Of a stretch of 64,000 nucleotides of DNA, positions 43,214 through 50,800 are shown piece by piece (the first letter of the stretch is position 1; each line of letters begins with the position of its first letter). The position numbers and the translations under genes were made by a program. Location of the stretch: assembly GCF_016904885.1 (NCBI RefSeq), contig NZ_JADWYI010000001.1, positions 3,534,001-3,598,000 of the forward strand, in the 5' to 3' direction. Below the pieces are notes generated by a model. The model ran no database searches. It was not told the origin of the DNA and worked only from the letters and a program-made list of their open reading frames with translations. The DNA comes from Archangium primigenium (lineage in GTDB: Bacteria > Myxococcota > Myxococcia > Myxococcales > Myxococcaceae).

Positions 43214-44473
43214 TCAGCGGCTGAGCGACGCCAGCGCCTCGCCCGCGAGACGGGCCACCGTGGGGTCGGCGTCGGCCCGCGCGGCGCGCAGCGCATCCAT
43301 CGCCTGGGCCCGTTGGGGTTTGCCGAGCCGCCGGTTGTCGAGCGCGAAGGCCGCGTGGCGGCGCACGCTCGCGTGGGGCGAGCGCAGGCCGCGACAGACC
43401 TCGGCCACCTCGTCCGCGCCAATCTCACACGAGCCTCCGCCGAGCCGGAGGATGTCTTTTTCCACGACGGTCTTCAGCTTCGGGTGGCGCGCGAGCAGCG
43501 TCTCCAGCGGCGCGTAGTCCAGCGGCAAGGGGCGCGCGTTGTCGTCGCGGAAAGGACGCAGGTTGGCACAGCAGCCCTCCGCCGCGAGCCGACCCAGCCC
43601 GGGCTCGGCCGCCTTGTCCAGCAGCCACTCGAAGTCCCCCATGTACCCCAGGGCGTTCGCGCTCCAGGTCCTCGCGCTCTCGTCGGTGCCGTGCAGCAGC
43701 GCGTGGCGCAGCGCCGCGAGGCTCTCCGGGCTGCTCACGCCGGTGGCACCGAGCAGCCGCGCCGCCTGCCAGTCGTCGGGTTGGGCCCGCAGGCGTTCGG
43801 TCAGGGCCGGGGCGGCGGCTTCTCCGTGGGCGATCAGCCAGGCCTGGGCCTCCTCGCAGTTGATGCCGTCGTAGCTGTCCAGACGGCTCAGGTAGTAGTC
43901 CACCTGTTCCGGCACGGGCCGAGTGGCCACTTCCCGGCGCAGTTGTTCGGTGGCGTCCTGCTCGGGGAACAGGCGCAGGAAGCGCGCCTTGGGAATGCTG
44001 GCGCGGGCCAGCTCGGCGCCGCCGTCCTCGTCATGGAAGAACACGACGAAGTCGCGCTCCACGCGGGGATCCTTGGCGAACTGTTTGGCCAGCGTCTTCG
44101 CGGCGCGCGTCACGGTGGCGATGAAGCGCGCCTCGGTCTTGTGCCAGTGCGCGGGCCCCTTGCCATGGGCCTCGGCCTGCAAGGCGGCATCGAGGGCGGT
44201 CAGCCCGGCGTCGTCGGGTTCCTGGTCCCAGCGCCAGTCGGCCGGGTTCCATTTGACGCCGACGAAGCCCTCCTCCTTCCACCCGGGGTGGTCGGCGGTG
44301 AGCGCCGCGAGGCTGTTGGCGGCCAGCGAGGGCAGCCCCAGCGTGTGCTCCTCCTCGCGGTAGCTCGCGTGGAAGGCGACGGCGTACAAGGGGCTGGCGC
44401 CTCGCGCGAGCCAGTCGTCGAGCGTCGCGCGGGCGGTGTCGACGAGCCGTGTCTCCAATGCCTTCCAGTCCAT
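43214..44473 (-). CDS. DUF4303-like protein with HEAT repeats
   Basis: Protein of 419 residues from 44473. The first 190 residues resemble DUF4303 (PLYAVAFHASYREEEHTLGL, then VGVKWNPADWRWD). The rest is a series of HEAT-like helical pairs (about 215-419), for example LIAHGEAAAPALTERLRAQP and SVRRHAAFALDNRRLGKPQR. These are protein-interaction scaffolds; partners are unknown. It ends 3 bp from the convergent HxlR gene and follows the MarR-GNAT gene by 32 bp in the same direction. Confidence 0.78.
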   Translation of the reverse strand: MDWKALETRLVDTARATLDDWLARGASPLYAVAFHASYREEEHTLGLPSLAANSLAALTADHPGWKEEGFVGVKWNPADWRWDQEPDDAGLTALDAALQAEAHGKGPAHWHKTEARFIATVTRAAKTLAKQFAKDPRVERDFVVFFHDEDGGAELARASIPKARFLRLFPEQDATEQLRREVATRPVPEQVDYYLSRLDSYDGINCEEAQAWLIAHGEAAAPALTERLRAQPDDWQAARLLGATGVSSPESLAALRHALLHGTDESARTWSANALGYMGDFEWLLDKAAEPGLGRLAAEGCCANLRPFRDDNARPLPLDYAPLETLLARHPKLKTVVEKDILRLGGGSCEIGADEVAEVCRGLRSPHASVRRHAAFALDNRRLGKPQRAQAMDALRAARADADPTVARLAGEALASLSR

Positions 44474-44505
44474 CGTGAGTCCTCGCGGGGTTGGGTCGCG
44501 ACAGT

Positions 44506-45462
44506 CTAACCCCGCGGACGATAGGACATCGCCACGTCGCACCGCTCGTAGCGCGCGCCGAACTGGCGCATGATCTCGGCGTCGTGCACGAAGCCGAGCT
44601 TCTCGTAGAGATGGATGGCCGCCGCGCACTTCTTGTTGGTCAACAGATAGACCTTGCCGAAGCCCAGGCTGGAGGCCCGCTCCAGGGTCTTGGCGAGCAG
44701 GAACTCGCCGACCTTCAGGCCCCGGGCGCTCTTCAAGACGCCCATCTTGGTCAGCTCCACCCAGCCGTCCTTGGAGACCATCAGGGCGCACGTCCCCACC
44801 ACGCCCAGCTCCGGCGTCTCGGCGAACAGCACCACGCCGCCCTTGTCGAGGATCAACTCGCGCGGCTTGGACAGCAGGGCGATGTCGTTCTCCTCGAGGG
44901 CGAACATGTCCTCGATCCACTCGGCGTTGATCCGATAGAAGGCGGCGGTCAGGTCATCGGAGAAGTCCCGCGCCCACATCCTGGGTGGACCAGCGGCCTT
45001 GACCCGGTCGAGCAACGAGGCCTCGGCCAGACGCGCCTCCAGCGTGGCCAGCCCCTGCATGAAATCGCCCGACAGGCCCTCGACCAACGAGGCCGCTGCG
45101 GGCTCGATGCGCGGCATCAGCTGCGTCTGGATGCGGACCATCAGGGCCTCGCCCCGCTCCGTCAGCGCCAATTGCTTCGAGCGCTGGTCGTCCGGCGAGC
45201 GCCGCGCCTCGACGAAGTCCTCCAGCGTTCCGAGGGCGCGTGTCACCGTGGGTTGGGCCAGTTGCAGGCGCTCGGCCAGCTCGCCCACCGTGAGCGGGCC
45301 GTGCAGGTGGATCGTCATCAGCAGCGACACCTGGGCGGGCTGGACCGGCAGCTCCAGCGAGCGCGCCACCTCGGCCGCGTCGGCCTGCATCCGCTCGGCC
45401 AGTCGCTTGAGCCGACTGCCCAGGAACCCCACGCCGAAACCCGCCAGAAGATCGACTTCCAT
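44506..45462 (-). CDS. MarR-GNAT fusion regulator/acetyltransferase
   Basis: Protein of 318 residues. The N-terminal half (about 1-145) is a MarR winged helix: PLTVGELAERLQLAQPTVTR as recognition region and EARRSPDDQRSKQLALTERG as wing. The C-terminal half (about 155-318) is a GNAT acetyltransferase with the acetyl-CoA loop region VLKSARGLKVGEFLLAK and the family ending NKKCAAAIHLYEKLGFV. Such fusions are widespread and poorly studied. The gene has a strong ribosome binding site (CGGAGGT) and two adjoining palindromes just upstream, so autoregulation is likely. Confidence 0.88.
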   Translation of the reverse strand: MEVDLLAGFGVGFLGSRLKRLAERMQADAAEVARSLELPVQPAQVSLLMTIHLHGPLTVGELAERLQLAQPTVTRALGTLEDFVEARRSPDDQRSKQLALTERGEALMVRIQTQLMPRIEPAAASLVEGLSGDFMQGLATLEARLAEASLLDRVKAAGPPRMWARDFSDDLTAAFYRINAEWIEDMFALEENDIALLSKPRELILDKGGVVLFAETPELGVVGTCALMVSKDGWVELTKMGVLKSARGLKVGEFLLAKTLERASSLGFGKVYLLTNKKCAAAIHLYEKLGFVHDAEIMRQFGARYERCDVAMSYRPRG

Positions 45463-45478
45463 GCCGTACCTCCGTTTG

Positions 45479-45502
45479 ATAGCGCGCTATATAGCTAGCT
45501 AT
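45479..45502. promoter_or_regulatory. Tandem 12-bp palindromes, probable MarR operator
   Basis: ATAGCGCGCTAT (45479-45490) and ATAGCTAGCTAT (45491-45502) are both perfect palindromes, directly adjacent, sharing ATAGC/GCTAT arms. They lie 17-40 bp upstream of the MarR-GNAT start codon and contain the stop codon of the preceding gene. Two abutting sites suggest cooperative binding of two dimers. Confidence 0.7.
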
Positions 45503-45890
45503 AAACGAAGGGGAACGCAAGAGGGGGCGTCCAGACCTCACCCACGGGAAGGGAGTCGGCGCCCCCTCCGCCGCGCACGAGCAGCGCGCCCTGCTTGAGG
45601 TCCAGCACCACGGCCCATCGGTGCTCGCGGCGCGGCTCGGACATGTCCACCACCACGAAGTCCCCCGCGAAGCGGCGCTGGTCACAGCGGAACACCCAGA
45701 GGTTGGGCTTGCGGCGCAGCAACTCGCGCACGAAGGGCTTCTCGTCGTTCTTCAGGGCGTAGCGCTCGGAGAGCAGCGCGGCGGTGGCCACCGAGCAGTC
45801 CTTCTCCCGCCGCAGGAGCAGCGCCCAGGGGTTGGCGTGCCCGAGCAGGGGCGGGGTGATGGGCAACACGATGGGGGGTGCCCGGGACAT
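45495..45890 (-). CDS. Conserved hypothetical protein
   Basis: Protein of 131 residues from the ATG at 45890. No signal peptide; mixed alpha/beta (LLLRREKDCSVATAALLSER, LLRRKPNLWVFRCDQRRFAG, WAVVLDLKQGALLVRGGGGA). Two Cys and several basic residues are scattered. The stop lies inside the operator palindromes of the MarR-GNAT gene, 32 bp upstream of it. No family recognised. Confidence 0.68.
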   Translation of the reverse strand: MSRAPPIVLPITPPLLGHANPWALLLRREKDCSVATAALLSERYALKNDEKPFVRELLRRKPNLWVFRCDQRRFAGDFVVVDMSEPRREHRWAVVLDLKQGALLVRGGGGADSLPVGEVWTPPLAFPFVYS

Positions 45891-46016
45891 GGCGTCACCG
45901 TAGGCCGCGCCCACTGGCGCCGCAAAGCGCTCTGGATTCAGGTGACCTGTGCGGACACGTCGGAAGGCTTGACTTGAAAGGTCATCTCCGGTTCTCTGTG
46001 TGCGAACCTGGAGGGT

Positions 46017-46721
46017 GTGCACGTGGCGGACGCGCGGAATGGGAAGGACGGGGAGCGGTACGAGGACGTGGGACCGGGCCTCGGGAGCTTGCATGTCGCG
46101 TGGCACGCGAAGACGGGCGGACGCGTCCCGCGCTTCTTTCCCGGCAATCCCGAGGAATGGCGGCCCATGGAGCGCTTCGAGGCACGGTTCTTCTCCGAGA
46201 GCTCGCCGCCCTCGCTCACACTCACGCTGGGGCCAAACCCCATGCGGTTGTCTCCGGCGGAGCTCGCGGACGTGCTCGTGCGAGCCTCCGCCTCGGACAC
46301 GCGCGTGGAGCACAACGCCGAGGCGCGTGCCCACCTGACATCGGGAAAGGGCGCCCTCGCGGTCCGGCCCCGCCGATTCCATGTGAGTGGGTGCGTGGGT
46401 CTGGGTGCCTGCACCCTGGCTCTCCTGCTCGTGCTGGGTGCGTGGTTTCACCCGAACGGTTTGAGGGGGACCTCGTGGGTGCCCTTGTTCCCGCGCGTGA
46501 GCGGTATAGGGCATCCGTCGCCTCATCCCTGGCCCGACAGGCCAGTTCTCGAGGAGATGCCTCTGTGCGGCCCGAAGATGGTCGCGAAGGAGATCGACGG
46601 AGGGTGCTGGATCCCAATTGCGCAGAAGCCGCCGTGCGGCAAGGGCGTCGCCGAGCACCAGGGCAGGTGTTACCTGCCCAGCGTGAAGTCCACGCGCATG
46701 CCGCAGGCTACGGAGCCGTGA
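46017..46721 (+). CDS. Kinase-like C-terminal fragment with membrane helix, upstream of toxin
   Basis: From a GTG at 46017 the product is 234 residues. The frame is open back to a stop near 45973 and would read LEGVHVADARNGKDG, as if cut from a longer protein. A membrane helix (about 128-142, GLGACTLALLLVLGAWF) separates an acidic N-terminal part from a Cys-containing tail: MPLCGPK, GGCWIPIAQKPPCGKG and GRCYLP. Such tails end membrane-anchored myxobacterial Ser/Thr kinases, but no kinase catalytic motif is present. It overlaps the DUF6310 gene by 4 bp (GTGA), so it may serve as its delivery or expression partner, or be a decayed kinase. Confidence 0.6.
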   Translation: MHVADARNGKDGERYEDVGPGLGSLHVAWHAKTGGRVPRFFPGNPEEWRPMERFEARFFSESSPPSLTLTLGPNPMRLSPAELADVLVRASASDTRVEHNAEARAHLTSGKGALAVRPRRFHVSGCVGLGACTLALLLVLGAWFHPNGLRGTSWVPLFPRVSGIGHPSPHPWPDRPVLEEMPLCGPKMVAKEIDGGCWIPIAQKPPCGKGVAEHQGRCYLPSVKSTRMPQATEP

Positions 46722-47032
46722 CCTCCGACAAGTCGCCGGACAACAGCTTCCCATGTGGAGATGTGCTCGTGAACGGGAGCAACTTCGACGCGCTGCAAAT
46801 GGCCTCGCGCACTCTCTGGGAGATCAAGACTACCGCGGTAGAAACGTACAACCCTTTCGTTCGAGCGCGCGAAATCGAAAGGCAAGTGCCGAAATTGCGG
46901 AGTGATCGCGCTCTCGCGTTGGCCTGCGGGTTCAACTTCCGAGTCGGCGTGCGCAGCGAAGCGCACAGGCAAGCGTTGGAAGAAGATGCCCCGGATCTGG
47001 TCGGTTTCATCGTCGTGATGGATTGGTGCTGA
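46718..47032 (+). CDS. DUF6310 nuclease-like toxin domain protein
   Basis: From the GTG at 46718 the product has 104 residues; the frame is open further upstream, so a longer version or a frameshifted fusion with the preceding frame is possible. It matches DUF6310 as I remember it: VLVNGSNFDALQ, RTLWEIKTTA, then RSDRALALACGFNFRVGVRS and a VVMDWC end. Asp24 and the Glu-x-Lys at 35-37 fit a PD-(D/E)XK nuclease active site. DUF6310 proteins usually carry an N-terminal lipoprotein part, absent here. The next gene is one base away and is a DUF5953 protein, a known neighbour. Confidence 0.75.
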   Translation: MTSDKSPDNSFPCGDVLVNGSNFDALQMASRTLWEIKTTAVETYNPFVRAREIERQVPKLRSDRALALACGFNFRVGVRSEAHRQALEEDAPDLVGFIVVMDWC

Positions 47033-47033
47033 G

Positions 47034-47792
47034 ATGACAAGCCATCGTCGTTTCAATCTCATCGTCTACGCGCCCGCGCTCGTGCGCGACGACGGCCGCC
47101 CTGTCTCCGTGGTCCACGGAATGGAGCGAGCAGTCCCCGGATTGCGATTGGAATGGACCGTCTCGGACGAAGGCGTATGCACTCCGGTGTCGCAGCGAGA
47201 CGCCTGGGTGTCTCACGGGCGGGTGGATGGGCAGGGCTTCCCACTGCTGTGCAACGGCGACGAAAGCCGTCCCGTGACGGTTTTTGGATGGGAGCTTCCA
47301 GCGGACAGTGCGCCGGGGGGACAGCCACAATTCGAGGTCCATGCCCACCTGCCACTGGAGGCGAGGTGGAGCTTGGCGGCCGGGGATGTCCTGGCGGCCG
47401 TGGCGGAAAGCGCACGGGCGTTCTGGGGGCACGTGACGCCGTCCAGCGCGGGGTTGGACATCGCGCGCCAGACGAAGAATCGGCCAGACGACTTGGAGAC
47501 ACCTCCTCGAGGGCTGCCAATCCTCAGGTCCCCGGGTGCCCTGCGCTTGCCTGAGATTCCGCATCGCCTCGGCTGGCTGAATTATTGGTCCGCTTCCGCC
47601 GCTCGAGCCATCGGCTTTCCGGACGCCACTCGCGACGCGGAGTTGCTTTCGCGCTCACGACGAATGGAGCGGGGTGGGTGGATCGTCCGACTCACCGATT
47701 CGCCGCTCGACCTGAACAATCCCGCGCACCTGGATGCGCTCTTCCGGGTCTATGAGCGCTTTCCGGAGATGGGTGGTCGCCTGTCCCGCTGA
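47034..47792 (+). CDS. DUF5953-family protein, putative immunity to DUF6310 toxin
   Basis: Soluble protein of 252 residues, one base after the DUF6310 stop. It has the features I associate with DUF5953: LIVYAPALVRDDGRPVSVVH, VHGMERAVPGL, RDAWVSHGRVDGQGFPLLCN and the very conserved end EIPHRLGWLNYWSASAARAI, ATRDAELLSRSRRMERGGW. There are no membrane or export features, consistent with neutralising a cytoplasmic nuclease. The immunity role is inferred from position and recurring association, not shown. Confidence 0.78.
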   Translation: MTSHRRFNLIVYAPALVRDDGRPVSVVHGMERAVPGLRLEWTVSDEGVCTPVSQRDAWVSHGRVDGQGFPLLCNGDESRPVTVFGWELPADSAPGGQPQFEVHAHLPLEARWSLAAGDVLAAVAESARAFWGHVTPSSAGLDIARQTKNRPDDLETPPRGLPILRSPGALRLPEIPHRLGWLNYWSASAARAIGFPDATRDAELLSRSRRMERGGWIVRLTDSPLDLNNPAHLDALFRVYERFPEMGGRLSR

Positions 47793-47878
47793 GAGCGGCG
47801 TCATTTGCCTTCTCCGAGCGGGAAGGGCCCTCCGGCTGCTAATTCAAGGTCTGGATCCCGTCCCATTCGGAGCCCGCC

Positions 47879-50800
47879 TTGAGTCCTCCTCCCTCTCCCG
47901 TCCTCGTCACCGGAACGGAATACGAACGGTTGTTGCCGAGCCTCCGGCGCAAGCAGCCCTGGGCCCTGGGTTCCTCCTCGAGCGTTCGCGCGGAGCAGGT
48001 GCCCCCACGGCGGGCCGTGCCGGTGCATGGCGATGGGGTCGCGCAGGGCCCGTGGCGCTCGGCGCTGGCGCTGATCGACGACCAGTGCCGACAGCACGCG
48101 GACCGGGTGGCGCTCGCGGACGCCTCCACCGAGGTGACCTACGCGCGACTGTCCGCGCGCACCCGGGCCCTGGCGACACGGTTGCGCGCCCAGGGCGTCC
48201 GCGCCGGAGACGTGGTCGCGGTGGTGATGGACCGGAGCCTCGCGTTCATCGAGACCGCGCTCGCCGTCTGGCGGCTCGGGGCGGCGTACCTCCCCTTGGC
48301 CCCGGCGCACCCCGCGGCCTGGCGCGCGGACGTCGTCCGACGGGCGGGGGCGGTGCTCGTGGTCGGGCCCTCGGCCGAGAGCGCCGTGCCGGGCGTGCCT
48401 CACCTCGTGCCGGAGTCGGCGGACGTCCCCCCGTCGGAGTCCGAGGCCCTGGAGGCGCCGACGCTCACGCCGGAGTCCTTGGCGTACATCATCTGTACCT
48501 CGGGCTCCACCGGTGAGCCCAAGCTGGTGATGATCGAGCAGCGGGGCGTGGCCAACCTCCTCCTCGCCCAGCGCCGTTTCCTGGACGGCGTGGGACCCCA
48601 GGTGCGGGTGTTGCAGTTCTTCCACCCGTCCTTCGACGCGGCCTTGTTCGACATCCTGATGGCGCTCGGCAATGGCGGTCGGCTGGAGCTCATCGACGAC
48701 ACGCTCATCTCCGGTGAGCCCCTCGCCGAGGTGCTGCGCTCGCGCCGCATCACCCACGCGGTCCTTCCCGTGTCGGTCCTGCGCACCCTGAGTCCGGAGG
48801 GCTTCCCCGACCTCGAGGTGGTGATGAGCACCGGCGACGTGTGCCTCCCGGAGACGGCCCGGCGCTGGTCCTTGAACCACCGCTTCGTCAACGGCTATGG
48901 GCCCACGGAGATCACCGTGGGATGCACGCTGCACACGGTGGGGACCCAGGACGCCGGACGTGTGCCCATCGGCCGGCCCCTGGCGGGGACGCACATCGTC
49001 CTCCTCGACGAGCACCTGCGGCCCGTGCCGGAGGGCACTCCCGGGGAGATCTGCATCGGCGGGAGCGGGGTGGGGCGGGGCTACCTGGGGCAGCCCGCGC
49101 TCACGGCCGAGCGCTTCATCCCGGACCCATTCAGCCCCACGCCCGGCGCCCGGCTGTACCGCAGTGGGGACCTGGGCCAGTTCCTCGCGGACGGCTCGCT
49201 CGACTTCCTGGGCCGACGCGATGACCAGGTGAAGGTCCGGGGCGCGCGCATCGAGCTGGGCCAGGTGGAGGCCGCGCTGTGCGACCTGCCCGGAGTGCGG
49301 GACGCGGTGGCCGTCATCGACGGCGCCGGGGAGCGGCTGTTGGGGTACGTGCTCCCGACCGAGGGTCCGGCGTGCGATGTCGCCGCGCTGCGCGCCACGC
49401 TCCGCCACCGGTTGCCCGGCTACCTGGTGCCCGACGTGCTCGTCGCCGTGGAGGCGTGGCCGTTGACCCCGAGTGGCAAGGTGGATCGGTCCCGGCTGCC
49501 CCGGCCCCGAGGCGCGGGGGACTCGGCGGAGGGCCTGCCGCGCACGTCCCTGGAGCGGGCCCTGGCGGGGATCGCGGCGGAGCTGCTCGGGCTGGAGCGG
49601 GTCGGGGTGCGGGACAACCTGTTCGCGCTGGGGGGCCACTCCCTGTTCGCCACCCAGCTCGTGGCCCGGGTGCGCGCGGAGCTGGGTGTCCACCTCGAGT
49701 TGAGCGCCGTACTGGCCTCGCCTGTCATCGCCGAGCTCGCCGAGCACCTGCGGGACGTGCCTCGGTCCGTGGATCCGGGGCCCCGGAGGGCCGAGCCCGG
49801 GACACCCGTGGTGCCGTCGTATGCCCAGCAGCGGGTGTGGATGATGCACAAGCTGCACCCCGAGGCGCGCGCCTACCACACGCAGGCGGTGCTCCGTTTG
49901 GAGGGGGAGCTGGTGCTCGCCGCGCTCAACGCGAGCCTCACCGACATCGTCCGGCGGCAGGACGTGCTGCGCACCCGCTTCCCCGAGGTGGATGGCGAGC
50001 TGCGGTGCGAGCTGGAGGCGCCCTGGGACGTGGAGGTCGCCGTGCGGGATCTCCAGGCGCTCGACGAGGCGCGGCACGCGGAGGCCGTGGGCGAGGCCGT
50101 GCGTGAGCTGCTCGCGGCGCCGTTCTCCCTCGCCGAGGGCCGGCCGTTCCGCTGGCTGCTGCTGCGGCTCGGGGCGCGCGAGCATGTCTTCGTGCACGTG
50201 GAGCACCACATCGTGCATGACGGCTGGTCGTTCAACCTGTTCGTGCGGGAGCTCGTCGACGGGTACGCCGACCACGTGCGCCATGGCCGGGGGCGGCGCG
50301 AGGATCCGCCCGTGCGCTACTCGGACTATGCGCGCTGGCAGCGGGAGTGGTGTGCCACGGAGGCCGCCGCGGCGCAGCGTCGCTTCTGGCGACAGGAGCT
50401 GGAGGGCGCCGAGACCGTGCTCGCGCTGCCTCGGAATCCCGTGCCCGCGGCGCGGCGGTTTCGCGGCGTGGCCCCCCGGATGGAGATCGACGAGGGGCTC
50501 GCGCACCGCCTGCTCGCGCTGTCCGAGCGAGGCTCGACGTCGCTGTTCAACACGCTGCTCGCGGCGTTCTTCGTGCTGCTGCACCGCTACACGGGCGCGT
50601 CCGATGTCCTCGTGGGCTCGGGCGTGGCCAACCGCCACTGGCGGGACACGGAAGAGCTGCTGGGCATGTTCGTCAACACGGTCGTGCTGCGCGGCCGGTT
50701 GCACGGCGATCCGACCTTCTCGGAGTTCCTGGAGCGGGTGCGGCGCACGTCGCTGGCGGTCTACGACCACCAGGAACTGCCCTACGGGATGATCTTCGCG

